Source: Owenia fusiformis (lineage: Eukaryota; Annelida; Polychaeta; Sabellida; Oweniidae). From it: 60,000 nucleotides of DNA. Position numbers and translations under genes: made by a program. Positions 24,001-38,200 of this stretch are shown piece by piece. Every line of letters starts with the position of its first letter. The stretch's first letter is position 1. The DNA is taken from assembly GCA_903813345.2 (NCBI GenBank), contig CAIIXF020000009.1:29798740-29858739 (forward strand), given 5' to 3'. The notes beneath the pieces were generated by a model. It made no database searches, was not told where the DNA came from, and saw nothing but the letters and a program-made list of their open reading frames with translations.

Positions 24001-26070
24001 GATATGGAGAAATCCTAGCCAGGAGACATAAGTACAAAAGACAAAGATGATATTGATTCTGTATGTCTCCCTTCTTTCTTTGTATTAAGATGCCTCTGAA
24101 AGAGATGGAATAGATGGTAGTTAATTTCTTCCTAATTTGTAGAAACATCTTTTTTGCAATACAGAAAACGGGAAGAGTGTTATAATAGAAAGCTGATCTC
24201 TCTAAATGACCATGTTAGATTTTCCAACATTTTTAATTTTCCAGGAAGTCATCTGGATGTAGTTTTATTTGTTACATAAAGCATCCATGGTGGATTGTTG
24301 ATAATTTCCTTTGTCAAATTGATACTTTATTTCCAAGAGTTGTAGTCTATTTAGAAACTGTTTGTTCAAAATGTTTGTCACAATATGTCAGTGCTAGATT
24401 AATTACTTGGTAATATGTAAAGTAAACATGAAGTTCCTGTGGAGTGTGCCACTGCCATCAGTGAAAACTTCAGTCAACCTAGCATAACAATAGCTTTGGA
24501 TGAACACCCAAACAAGACAATATTCCTCACAATCAGAGCTGTTTAGTCTTTCATATAAACCTCTCTTGATTGTGTCTGTTGATATGAGAATGGTTAACTC
24601 TATGTAGTAGACTTAACTTCCAAGATGTCAAATACAGGTGCGATTTTGGTTTTGTGTATCAGGAATAATTCTGGAGACAAAGTCAGGCTTTTCTTTCACT
24701 GGTAACACCTAATGATAATGTCCCATCTTTAGGATTCATTTCTTAAAGAGTTCAAAATCTGGTTGGCAGTTAGCTTGAGAGATGATGTTTCATTGGTCAC
24801 TGTAGCTGCAGTAGTAATTATCTCTGGAGGGAAAGTATCAGGTGATGGTTCATAGTAATTCAGGTAGTAAGACGTGTGCCTGAGAATTGATTATTTCGTT
24901 TATGACAAAGGTGTCTGTGGTGTAAGGAGCGTTTTGAATTTCAGTTGGAATACAATATTCTTACTCGAGACAGACAGACAAGAATAAGTTTTTGATCAGT
25001 TAGGGCACCCACAAATGGATACTTTTCTACAAAATGTAAGTATGAGACATACAAAGATTCTAGATTTACTAATACTATCAGTACATACTTTGAAAAAAGT
25101 TTTCAAAATTATATTTTAACTTAAAAACAGGTGAATTATTTTCTGAAGCATGCTGATTATAACATTGATCATTAGTCATCTGGGCAATCTATCACCCCAT
25201 GTTTTGGCAAAGTATAACTTGATCAGTTTCTTAAGTTGGGATATGACAAAACAGTGATGTTTAAGTGATCTGTGTTCGCTCTTTTAAATGGGTTAGTTCT
25301 GCATGATGGCCAAACTGCCATTCATGTAACAAATCTTAAATAAGAAGATTTCAATCAGTCATGTGTAATCTTTTTGCTTGTTACGCATGTTTTATTAGTT
25401 AGGAGAAATGCCAGATTTAGTTGAACGTGTTGAAGGTAAGGAAAAGTAAAGGTCAAATAACTGAAAATTTTGAGTTAAGATAAGTTTGAATCTACCTTGC
25501 TTTAAGCATATTACCTAAGGCTTACCTGAAACTTGTAACATCATTAGGAGTTGAACATACATGTATCAATCATAACTCGTTAGCTAAGATACTTGGAGAA
25601 TGTATTTAGTTTACTACAGGTTATGGTATCTTATATGAACATCAATCTTCTATATTAGAGTACATGAACTAGAATCAAGAAGGATTATTATTATTAGAGA
25701 GCTCAGAAGAAATACTCACAACTTGTCAGATTTAGGTAATGTATTGTATGTATGTAAATCCATGTATCAATATGGGATAATAAGGAAATGTTTATAAATT
25801 TTGTTTGTATTTTGGATTAATTCCTTGTATGACATTGGTAGTGATGTAATCATGTCAGACTTTGAGTCATGTATTTCTGGAAATCACCTGCTGAATCATT
25901 TATCTAATGTGGAAGAAACTGTCAAAGAAGTTCCAGTTTTTGGTAGATTTTCATTTTCAGTTTTTATTAAAGATTCTACCATCGAGGAATCAATGATGAA
26001 ATGATCTCTCTTGACTCTTGTGTTTAATTGTAGGCTATAGATGTTGATGTATTTTATTTGTATTTTGCAG
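21032..26070. other. Region 5' of the first USP53/54 coding exon
   Basis: The non-coding first exon(s) of USP53/54 must lie here or further upstream, because coding begins at a splice acceptor. I cannot locate them. A small GTTT/GT-rich patch lies near 21.66-21.71 kb. No other feature is supported. Confidence 0.45.
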
Positions 26071-26230
26071 GCCTAATGTAAAGACTATCATATCACAACA
26101 TTGCTATAAGGGCCATCCTGGAGGCAGCAAAATGTCTTGGGACCCCAACGCCAGCATGTCCTTTACCTGTAGCAAGGGCCTCACCAACAAGCCTGGGGAG
26201 AACAACTGCTTCCTCAACAGTGCTGTACAG
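26071..26230 (+). CDS. USP54: USP53/54 first coding exon (5' UTR plus residues 1-33)
   Basis: The acceptor TATTTTGCAG precedes 61 bases of leader, then ATG at 26132 with A at -3. The exon ends CTGTACAG before GTAGGT, phase 0. It encodes the Cys box with the presumed nucleophile C26. Because it begins at an acceptor, at least one non-coding exon lies upstream. Confidence 0.92.
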
Positions 26231-29200
26231 GTAGGTGCTGTTCGTCTTAACAGTGTCAAACATGTTGTCTTACTTAAATTATATTGGGACATTGGGTAAC
26301 TCTGTCTAAATCTCTATGCTGATGTTTCATTGTTTAAGAATGGGTATGGGCAATATAAGGGTTTGATACAATATTCTCAAACAGGCTCTGGCCATATATG
26401 TCGTGAGAAATTCAGTTTAGTGACAAGTCAAGTTTCTTTTGCCTGCCTGGAGAAGAAAGATAGGTTGGTGTTGTTCATGTTACAAGACCTGAAGTGTCAG
26501 TACCACATTTCATGCTATTAAAACACTGGCCTTTTTCCTACTCCATATTTTGCCTGTGAAATCAGACAGGTTGTGTTATTCGTCTAGCAAAATGAAATTT
26601 TTTGTGAAATCAGACAGGTTGTGTTATTTGTCTAGCATGCAAAATGCAATTTTTTAAGAAATCATGTAAACGGTGCAAATTCAAATCCTTCATGAACGGC
26701 ATCAACTTCTCCACAGGATACAAACGGAAAAACTATTGTTTTATAACGTCTTATTGAAATATGCATTATTCAGTACTGTATTCATGAAAAATCAATTTTC
26801 CAATTTCCATATATTATATCGAAATGATATTGAAACGTTCAGATTTCTCACCATTGTTATACTATAGTGTAATTTATAGTCTCTATGGAGACCTAGAAAA
26901 TAACCTCAGGACTAGCACTGATGATGGTAATTTAGGCTAAAATGATAGACTAGAGACTCAATTAATATCATTATAATTTAGGTCCGATAGGATACGATGT
27001 TAAAAAAAGGTTCATTCAGTCGCATAAATACTCAGAAAATTTGAATTTCATTTTTTATGTCAAATACATATCATGTCAGTTTAATATCAAGACAAAATCA
27101 ACTTTCTCTATTATTTCTCACGTGAACTTGCATCTAAATTATATTCAATGCAAGGATGAGCTTTTCAAAATTGTTTTATTTGAAAAACAACTTGAAAGTG
27201 AAACTGTCAAGAACGTGATGTGAACTCTATTCGAAGATTAAATGTTAAAAAAACATAAATTGTTGGGATAACTGTATTCTGTAGTTCTGGGTGAGTTGCT
27301 TCGAATGAAAACTCCATAGGATGGTGGGATGGTATTTCAAATAGATCACAACTATTACACACCTTGTATTCAACATAAAGTAACATTATGCTCTCTTTTC
27401 AGCTGATCATTTCCCATTGCTTTCAGTAGATGCAAAAATCCATCCTCCAATTACCATTTTCATATTAGATGCTATTTTTATGTCACTCATTAAAAGAATT
27501 CTGAATGATTATTTTTTGAGTAATGGACAGTGATGCTAATTCCTGAATCCTCATGTAATCTTTGCTTCATATGGATTTTGAAATGCGATTAGCATCATGT
27601 AATCAGATTGATATGTGAAATTACAGCTTATTTTGGGCTTTGGAATTTTATGTAATCTTCTAACTCAGTGTGTATGGAATCAGTGTTGCATTCCATGAAA
27701 TCTACCTGCTCATCAGTAACATACCAGTCTAAGTTTGGTTGATGTGAAAGGGTTGGGTTGAGTGGGGGGGGGTTATCACAATAGCATCTAGAGCTTTTAT
27801 ACTCTTTTACATAGCAAAGAGAGTGTATGATAGCCTGATAGGTCTGAGTGGGGTTCTATATTTTCATTTTTATCATCCAAATATATTAAACATTTTCCGA
27901 AGATGAATTAAAAATTTAATTGTGGTGACATAACAGCCATAGTGACATAGCAGTCACAGTGTCGTAACAGTTTAGGGGTCACTCACTACTCACATTCTAA
28001 TCTAATAATCACGAATGATACTATTTCAGAGAATCTTCAGTGGCAAATATGGGTTGTTTTTTTCTTCAGGTCATGTCAGTTTTATGCCTTTAGGTCTTGA
28101 TATCATATTGTACATCAAGAAAATATTTTCTCAGTTTTGTTTTGATCTCTTCATGTGATGTATATTCAAGAATAAGTGAAAGTTAATGGTGGCAAATACA
28201 GCAGTAAATAATAAAACTTGAGTTTGTCAACATTGGGTGTATGAGTATAAGGTACAGTGACATCTCTTCAACAATATTTATTGTGGTAAAATATATTTCA
28301 AAGTTGAAACGTTTGGGTGGATCATTAGATATTTTGGGGCTGATCATGTTTTGATCCAGAATAATGAGTTAAATAATCACTCATCACACCATAATCTCCC
28401 TTCCGTGATATACCATGTGGAAGTTGTGAGTAGAGGGTAGACTGGTAGAAAGTTTTGCTCTACCCCCAGGTATACCTTATCTAATTGCTGCCTCTTGTTA
28501 AACTGAGGCCAGGAGGAACAGAACTTACTGCATTTAATGATATACTTCATTATTCTTTGAGTAATTATCCCATCGAACGAAGTTCGGAGGGATATAGGGA
28601 ACGCCTCCGTCCGTCCGTCCGTCCGTACGTACGTACGTACGTACGTCCGTACGTACATCCGTCCGTATGTCTGTCCGTCCGTCCGTCCGGGCAATAACTC
28701 AAATACCGTTGGCCCGATTTTGTTCATATTTTGTACACATATACCCTATGGGGGTAGAAGTTCTGCTAAAAAGCCGATTTTCAAAATGGCCGCTCATTTA
28801 AAAATGGCGGCCATTTTAGTGCCGATTTTACAGTAATTTAGGTGCAATATGGAAAACTGTGATAGCATTATGTTTTAAATGTAAAAAAATTATATAGGGC
28901 ATTGATAAAGCTAGAAATGTAGAAATTAAAATAGCACATGGCAGCCATCTTGAAAAATGGCGGCCTTTACTCGTTATTTTACGATTTTTGCTGTAACTCA
29001 AGAAGTATTGGAGCGATTTTGTTCATATTTAGTATGTGAATACTATAAGCATGGCTCACTGTCTAATGTCACTTTTGGTAGGAGGAGGCCATTTTGAAAA
29101 TTTGCCGCCATTTTGAAAAATGGTCGCCATTTTAACATATTTTACTTTAACTCAAAAAGTAGTGGAGCGATTTTGTTCATATTTGTTTTGTGAATACTAT

Positions 29201-32200
29201 AAGCATGGCACACTGTCTAATGACATTTTTGGTAGGAGGCGGCCATTTTGAAAAATGGCCGCCATTCTAACGTATTTTACTATAACTTGAAAAGTAGTGG
29301 AGTGATTTTGTTCATATTTGGTATGTGAATAATATAAGCATGGCACACTGTCTAATGACACTTTTGGTAGAAGGCGGCCATTTTGAAAAATGGCCACCAT
29401 TTTAAAGTATTTTACTGTAACTCGAAAAGTAGTGGAGCGATTTTGTTCATATTTGCCATGCGAATACTATAAAAAAAGTATATTACTCCTGATGACAAAA
29501 AATGGAATTTGAAAAATGGCCGCCATTTAAACGTATTTTACTCGGCCTTTACTCGTTATTTTACGATTTTTGCTGTAACTTGAAAAGTAGTGGAGCGATT
29601 TTGTTCATATTTGGTATTCGAATACTATTAGCATGGCACACTGTCTTATGACACTTTTGGTAGAAGGCGGCCATTTTGAAAAATGGCCACCATTTTAAAG
29701 TATTTTACTATAACTCGAAAAGAAGTGGAGCGACTTTGTTCATATTTGGCATGTGAATACTATAAAAAAGCATATTACTTCTTCTGATGACAACTTTCGT
29801 ATGTGTGTTATTTTATGATATTTGCTATATATTTCGTTTGTAAAAATGCCAGCTATTTCTGTTCGATGGGATTCGCTACGCTTTGGCGTTGCCGTTGTTC
29901 TGGTTGATATGTTGCATTATAAATTGTGAAAAGTAATGTGAAACAGTCCCCTGATATGGTTTGCTGGAGAGTATTTGCTTCTTTGATGTTGCTCCATGGA
30001 TAACATTTATAAAATACTTAAGATAGAATTATATTGCTACGAATTGAAAATAGCAGGTGAAAGCTTACCTAAATTTTTGCAATTTATGAGAAATAGAATG
30101 CAGACTTTGTAAGAAATTATTACCACCTCTAAATGAAAGGGATGAAAGCACACTTCTTAGCTGCTAAGACACTATAACCTCACTTATAGCACACAGTCTG
30201 AAAGCCTTATAAGTGTGACTCTCAGTTTGAAAAATATTATATTGAGGCCTGGCATGACCCTTTTTCAAATAACTACAACGTGCAATTTGTATTTTGTGGT
30301 TGTATTGAGATGTTGGCAAAGTTATTTACATCAATTCAGTGTTTTCTAAAATAGGTAAAACGCCTTTGTTATTTAAGTTAAACAGACATTCTTATACGTG
30401 ACATAGGCTTAGTGCTTTTTACAACATGGTGATCATAGAAAATTACATTTATTTCTTGAGGTGAAAATAGTCATATTTGGCTGGTATATTTAATTTTTTC
30501 ATTTGATCAATATAGTTTTTCAAATTTCATACCTCAAAGATATTTGTACAATGCATTTATCAACGATTTTTATTTGTATAACCTAAGAAATGAGAGCATT
30601 ATAACTTAGAAGGCCCTTATGGCTCATTTTTGAGGGGCCTTGTTCACCCCTTACATAATGTCATTCAGCCATGGGCCAATATATTCCATGGTTAGGTCAC
30701 AGATAATGAGTATCAGGACACCATTGGTGTTTCCATGGAAACAAACCAGATGATACATTTATTGAGCTAGCTAATGTTAACAATTATTCTCTAACTGTTA
30801 ACTTCACACAGAAATGTAACCAGTTATACCACAGTGGCCAGGTGTAAAATTCAAACATACATCCTATCTGGGTCATAAAAAACCTATTGGAGCCATCTGG
30901 GACTATCTGTTCTCCGTTAAGTAGTAAACATAACTGTATGTTTATGTCAGCAGAGTATAAACAGGATGTCCAGCAAAGAACTGACATGTAGCTTGCTTCC
31001 TCTCAATCTGATCCACCTATTTAAGTTAATATTTTCTAAATATACTCACTGACGAGTCTGGTAGTCTATTTATGACATGTGGAATGTTCATTATTAGTTC
31101 TTCTTTTCAATTTGGAGTGTGTAAAATGCATAATTATTACCGGTACTTTTGTAATAAATTTTACATTGAACGTTTTAATTGGCTTTGTCCAGTACACTGT
31201 ACATGTATATTGAACAATATTTTTAATTGAGTCTGACTTGTTAAGCTTGTATACTAGGATTAATAAGTTGTATTTTCATTCAAAATTAACCATATTCTGC
31301 ATATATAAAAAATGAATTAAAATAATATTATGATTTTAAATGAGTAAAGTAAGACCTAGTAGAACTTAAACAGGGTTACAATTTAGTAAATATTGATGTC
31401 TGATTGTAAGTGATGAGATAAGTTAGAGATTGTGTATGAAATGTTTAACTTTGCAGCAACAATATTTGTTTGACAAAAAATAACGGGACATGTACCATAT
31501 TGTGCTAATCAGTCATTCCTTAAACTAAGTCAAAATTTGAACTTCATAGTCTAGTCCTTGTATGAGTTAAGCGTATGATTTATCTTTCTGATTCATAAAC
31601 ACCAAGATGTATTATTGATTTTTAAGGTGAGGATTTAAGACATTTCAAAAGTAAACCAGCTATATCATTTTTAACTTGGCATTATATATTTTACTGATTC
31701 ATTAACATTGACTAAGCTGGGGCTGGAGACATTTCAAAAGTACTAGTCCTATTGCAATGACAGTCTTATGCTCAGCTTCAAATTGTCTAAATGGAGTCCT
31801 CCCTTTATTTTAGGTATTCTTTATGGCGATGAATGAGACTGCCAATTTAATATCAAAATACATCCTCAAGTCAAATACTATCACAGCTTTAGATTCTACA
31901 AAACTTCATAGATTTTGAAATTGTAATGAATAAAGATTTCAAAATAACTGGACTGAAATAAACCTGAATTGTATTTGGACCTGAATAATCTTGTTGTTTG
32001 CTCAGATAAGTGTACAACATCAAAAATGTAACCAAATAGATAAGATGATCATATTTTCAGTTTATCTAATAAATCTTGATGTTACCTCGGCTTATTCTGA
32101 CATTTTATTTGGTATAATCTTGAGACCTTTCATATTTTTTGAGTTATTGCCTTCACCTGTAAAACCATCATGTCTGAAAGGATTGAATCTTCAAATAATG

Positions 32201-35200
32201 TTAAGGTTATGTTGAAAAGACATATATGGTATATGCAGTAATTTGTTAGGACATATAAAAAAAATAATGTTGTTAGCTTGTGAAAGGTCAAATGATTTCA
32301 GGTAGACTCCATATCTCAAGGAGTAAACGACTTAATCTGATATAAATTTAAATTGTGATTTTCAAATCTTAATATTTTTAACCTTTGTATTTTGCATTTT
32401 ATTCACACAGTGTTTAAGATCTAATTTATTTGATGTTCATTTATCTGACACACAATTTGTTGGACGCCCTCGACTTGTATGATTATTAGAAAGCAACATT
32501 TGTGTGAGATGTCGTGTAAATTGTCATGCATGCAGAGATGCCATTCAAACCAAGAAATAGCCACACAAAAAATAAACTACCTACTGTCAAAATTGTTTTT
32601 ACCAACATACCGAAGCATTTTAAAATATTTTTAGTATATCAATACAGTCTATGTGCAAATATGAAATATAACTACATTTTAAAAATTGTGGTTGGTAAGT
32701 GTCCAGAAGTTTCATTTAAAAGAGACTAGAAGTGATTTCCCCCTGTTGGTTTAAGGATTTGGTCAGCCTATCCAATTTAAAAACAGTTTGCTAAAATCTA
32801 TTTTCATACACTTTTAATTTGACTCTTTCTTTGATAAAATTCCCCTTTAATACCTGGATGCCAAATTTTATTTTAAGTCTAAGACTCTGAATCTAAAAAA
32901 ATGAATTTATGTCTAAGATTTTGTTAATGTGGCAGATATTGTACCAGATGAGCTCTGTTTGTATTCATCCTAGTTGTTCCTGCAACCTGTGTTGTTATAT
33001 ATCATAATGAGAGGTATGTGTTGAAAGATGCTTGCCATTCCCCCTGACAAGCAACAGTATCAACTTGTAAACAAAATATCATGGCTTTAGTGGGTTGATC
33101 CCAGATTTTAAATGAAAAGTTGATTTCATAATTTTTCTGCAATATTGCTTTGAAAAGGGTTCTTTCTACAAAAAGAATATATTACTAATCAACATATATT
33201 TATATGTGCAGAAAAGTCTGGCTCCTTTCAATCATGTTTCAGTGAAATATCATGAAAAAAGCATCCAGTGATATGTGAAACCTGGGAAGACATCAAAGCT
33301 GCACCACTAAGTGCCTCTACATAAGATGACTCAACCTTAGACATGTTAGATATCATATCTTCATGCTACAAGTCTTTCAGAATGAAACCACAGATTGTGA
33401 TATGGTCCAGGTTGCTGAAGTTAGAGGCTGTTATAAAAAGTTTGGACTTGGTGGTATGGTCTACTGGCCAGAGATGTGTGATCACCTGGGCATGTCCAAA
33501 ACTATGTAACATTTTTCTCTACCCAGAAAGATTAGTCAATAGGAGAACCTTTTCAAGATAAAAAAAGAATTAATATTCACTAACATCTGCATTTGTCCAT
33601 ATTTGGTTGTATGGCTGTTTGCGTGTATCACACTTACTCATTACTAATATCATCATATTTGATTCAGGTCTACTGGGGTCTGTGGTCTACTGTATTGTCC
33701 TTAACTATATATTTATCATGTAAGTTAGCCTTGGGTTTGCATGATATATCTAACCACAGACCCAGATCATGAGATACCAATCTCTCTATTACCTACTCAG
33801 TCTACAGCCTTCAGGTTGTGTTTTTATCATTTTCAAGATGATGGTGGCTGGAATAGAAATCCAATGTGTTCTAAAAATAATTGACATGAGCACCTCAGCT
33901 GTGATTGAGATCCTGATATTTTCTCTGAGATGTTCTGAGGATTTGTCTGAGATAAAAAAGATAAAGTGACACCCTTTTCAGGGATCATCTCATTTTATTC
34001 CCTTTCAATATAATAGTGGATCAAATTCATTAAAGGGTATTTGTTCTAAGAATTGACAGTCTCAGGTGTGGTTGTAACTCACAACGAGATCGGATGAACA
34101 TATAGAATACATAAATATGGTACTTCTTGTGCTTTCCATTTCTGTGAGGTCTTAGAGCAAATTTTTGGAAAGAAATAGTGTTCCATCCACCATAAATCAC
34201 CTGATGCAGTATAACAGGGAAGTGTCCTCTGGAAATGTTGCATGACTGCCCTATGATAACATATGTAGCCCTTTCAACTGGTTATTGAGTCAAGTAATAT
34301 TTTGGAAAACAACTGGTTTATGAGAGATCTCTTTGTAGGCATATAAAGACTGTTCTGTTGTCTGTATGTTAACAAAATAATATATTGCCATACTCTGACA
34401 GTATCTGATTTTTTATTTACAATAATAGAGGATATTGAACTATATTTCAGGAGCAATCTTAGCACTTGCTTTATCATATTGTTGTATCTGTTTCATGGTT
34501 TGTGTTTCATTGCTTCTAGCCAGATTCATTAGTATCTTGTCTATTCTTCCAGACCCCCTAATACAGAGCTATTTTAGTATTTCTGTACAATACCTGTACT
34601 TGGTGCTCTAATACAAAAATGAATTTTCATCATGATTTTCTAAAATATAATGCATCCTCTTTGGGTTTCATATTGGAACTTGAAAGCTGTAAAGTTTTAT
34701 TTTGAAAATTGGAATAACAACCAACTGTAGGTACTGGAGAAAACTTAAATAATCTATACATTTATCATTTTCTGATTATGATATGTCTGATGATTGGTCA
34801 ATAAGGCTTTGTCGGATGGCAAACATTTCTTGCAATCAAATACATGATATTGTAATCAACTAGGGAAAGTTCTAGTTGCGTCATTTGCTTTGATGTTTAG
34901 CTGCAACATTGGGTAACACCTTAATAGAGTAGATTGATTGGGATGCAGTTGCCATAGTAACTAATTTGGTTAATAAACAGAACTACAAACATAGCAGTCA
35001 GTGAAAGTGAGAAGGTGTGATTTGCATTTATGTACTTTTATTTTATACTTATTTGAATATAATTGAAGACTCCTGAATTGATGTGCAAGTTTCAGCTCGT
35101 CAGATTTCAACTTTTTGTGGTGGTTGGTGTTCAGCAGTTGGTGTTTGGCATCTGTAACAAATGGCAAGTGGTGACATTTTGCATGTTAATGCCTTTTAAA

Positions 35201-38200
35201 CATTTTATATTCATATATAATGGTTTCCTTTTTCAGATGGATGTTTTAATTAACCTACTGGGTAATTCATGCATATTTAATCAATTAACTATTTAAACAA
35301 TGAAATGATAAAGTTACATTGTTCAATGATTGGTAACTGAGACCTCTGTTCAGAAGAACTCTGTTGCATTAACCTTTTGAAGTTCATGTGATTCATCATT
35401 AGGGTTGTACAATACAACAGTGTTACCAATAGCTTGTGACATAAATAAAGTAGACAGTTCCCCTGTATTGTTTTAGCATAGATGGGATCAGATACCTGTG
35501 AGTGATTGTTTGTGTAAATTATTTATCAAGGCAGATGTTACTTATGAGTCTGATATCTTAAGTTTAATCAAAGCTTGCAGCCAAGTTGGGAGACTTGCAT
35601 GCAACTGCAATATTTCATAATGTGAGGCTCCAACATGAGCTTCTTGTAGTGAGATGTATTGGTTGGTTTCGACCTCTGTGTTACTGCTGTAATAGCTGGA
35701 TATATACTTCATGAAGTGCCACATGAAAGTTTGTTAAAACAACAACCATAAAGACCTGCCAAATATTGCAAATGTTTGGAATGAATGAATGAAACACACT
35801 TAGGAAAATTTACTTTCAAGAAAAAGGTGAGCAAGTGTGGATGTTTCTTTGTCAGAAAATAAACCATTTCGGGAATCTGGCTCATTATATTTAGCGACAA
35901 TTATCTCGTAATTATCACCATCAAATGGCTTATTCTTATTTCATTTTCCAAGTCGTATTGGAGTCACTCAAGTGAGTCCTGTTGTCATCTAATCCGGGAG
36001 TACCCGGTACATATTCGGGTAATTTAGGTACATTGTCTTGATAGCACTACATTTTCATGTGTAGGAGTCCCTAGTCGAGTCAGTAGGTATATTGGTCACA
36101 TTGCCAAGCACCCTAGACACAGCTAGACAAATGTGAGTGAAAAACAATGTTTTTGATATAACATTGCATGCAGATGGAAAACCTTTCAAAACTTTATTAA
36201 TTATTTATGTTTTATTTATAACACCTGCATATTTTGTTACTTTGATCTGTTTTTCAAAAATTTAGTTCGTTAAAATCTAATGAATGCTTCATCATCATCA
36301 TCATGTAATATGCATGGTGACTTCTAGTTTCAATTAAAATGCCTATTGTTACTTGTATGATAGGATGGAAGTTGTTGACTAATGATACCATGTGAAGTCA
36401 TTGTTGTTTTGCATGACATTTTCAAACATTTGGCACCGCAGCAAGTTTCTAGGCACCCGGGCATGATAATTACCCAAAATTAGTGTAAGAAACATATATT
36501 TATTGTTGGACCAATTCGTGTGAAAGATGGAGTTTGATTATGGACGAAGCATAGAGAGGCATGTTATTTGCACTAGCGTAAGTAGCTATTGATATTTTAT
36601 TTAAAGTACCAAAGTAGCATATTAATTTGGTGGCAGACACATGTACTATTGTGTAATCTATTTATAATCAGTATTAGGATTATCCGGTCACTTTATACAA
36701 ATCAATATTTGAAGTATAGAAGAAAGTTAAATAATTACACGTTCAGCTACATAGATCTATCAAGTATGGGGACACGAATGGTGGTTGAGTCAATATACAA
36801 GAAGCAAGTATATGAAATGCTGCAGATGTCATGTATAATATCAATTATAAATGCAGATTGTTTCCTTATTGTTACATGAATCCTTTGTTCTTCACCAGGG
36901 ATTTCTCAGGTAGAAGAAGAATGGCAATGTCTTAATAACTTGGTTTGTTCATGAGCATCGCATATTGTTTAACAAGAATATCTATATATTAATGTAAAGT
37001 GAAACGGTGATATATAGTGAACTGATTCATGTTCAGGTAAAGGTCAAAATGGCACTGATTACCCGATGGGAAAAATTATATCCATGTTTTAGATAGAAAT
37101 ATTTTTCTCATATATCGAACATCAATATTTATAACAATCTGACATGTTGGCTGCTGAGCAAGTTGTGTCAGTTTTCAATTTGCATAATATTATCTCATAA
37201 TATATATATAACTTTTATTGACATATTGTATCATTACATGATTACATTAGTCACAACTACTCACTAAGACTAACTAAAACTACTTCTACATTTACAAAGT
37301 AATGTACAAAAATTCCATATGCATATTGAAAGCATACAAGAGAGGCAGAATATTTTTAAGTGTGATGTACAAAATATGCTGACTATTCTAAATTGTTAAA
37401 TGAGTGATATATAAAAGATGTTCGTATTGACATATTCACGGTTAATATCTATGAAATTGCATTAATTAAAACAAAACAAAGAGCTCTATGATCGCATCAT
37501 TGCTCATTGGCTGTTGAAATTAAAATGTCATTTTGCCAGCTCAATCTGATAACTTAAATATCAAGCCAAGTACATATGTATTTGAAAGATTTTATTGTGC
37601 AATTGTTAATTAAGCATATCAAGATTCATGGTGGTTTGGTGGTAAGTTATTTTACTGTTTTAATATCATAGTCTCTCCACATCTAAAGCTTGTGAGGGCC
37701 AATGCCAAGGCATAGTACTGTCTGTGGATCCCACAATAGTATGAACACAAAATATTATTAATACTCTAAATGTATCACTGATTTTTGACAGATTTAGATA
37801 TTCAGATTAATATGTCAAAGTACAGATTAAAATGTTCACATTTGAAGCATTTCGGAATACCTGGGAGATGAACAGATATTCTGTTATTTGATCTGTCTGA
37901 TTACAGGTAATGCAATTTACACAGATATTGATACCACATCAAAGGTTTCATTTCAGGTAGATATACCTCATACTCGTTTCCCAGTTTGATTTTCAATCAT
38001 GAAAACATCATACCTTGGAAATCCAAGATGGACATACCTTAGGTTAGTTAGATGTTCAACATTAGTTATAATACATATTTGCATTTCAGAGAAATATTGT
38101 TTATTTAGCTTATTTTGATGCTTGTAATTCATATACTGTTGTACGATCAATATATGTTCACAGAAGTCTTCTATTGTAAGATCCTGATAAATCAGAATGG

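Noticed and set aside
25801-26004. 67-residue frame just before the first USP coding exon
   Set aside because: No similarity to USP53/54 N-termini, and an acceptor with the expected start follows at 26071/26132.
35985-36475. Possible inverted repeat with CCCGG motifs
   Set aside because: Pairing is short and inconsistent; no clear ends or target duplication.
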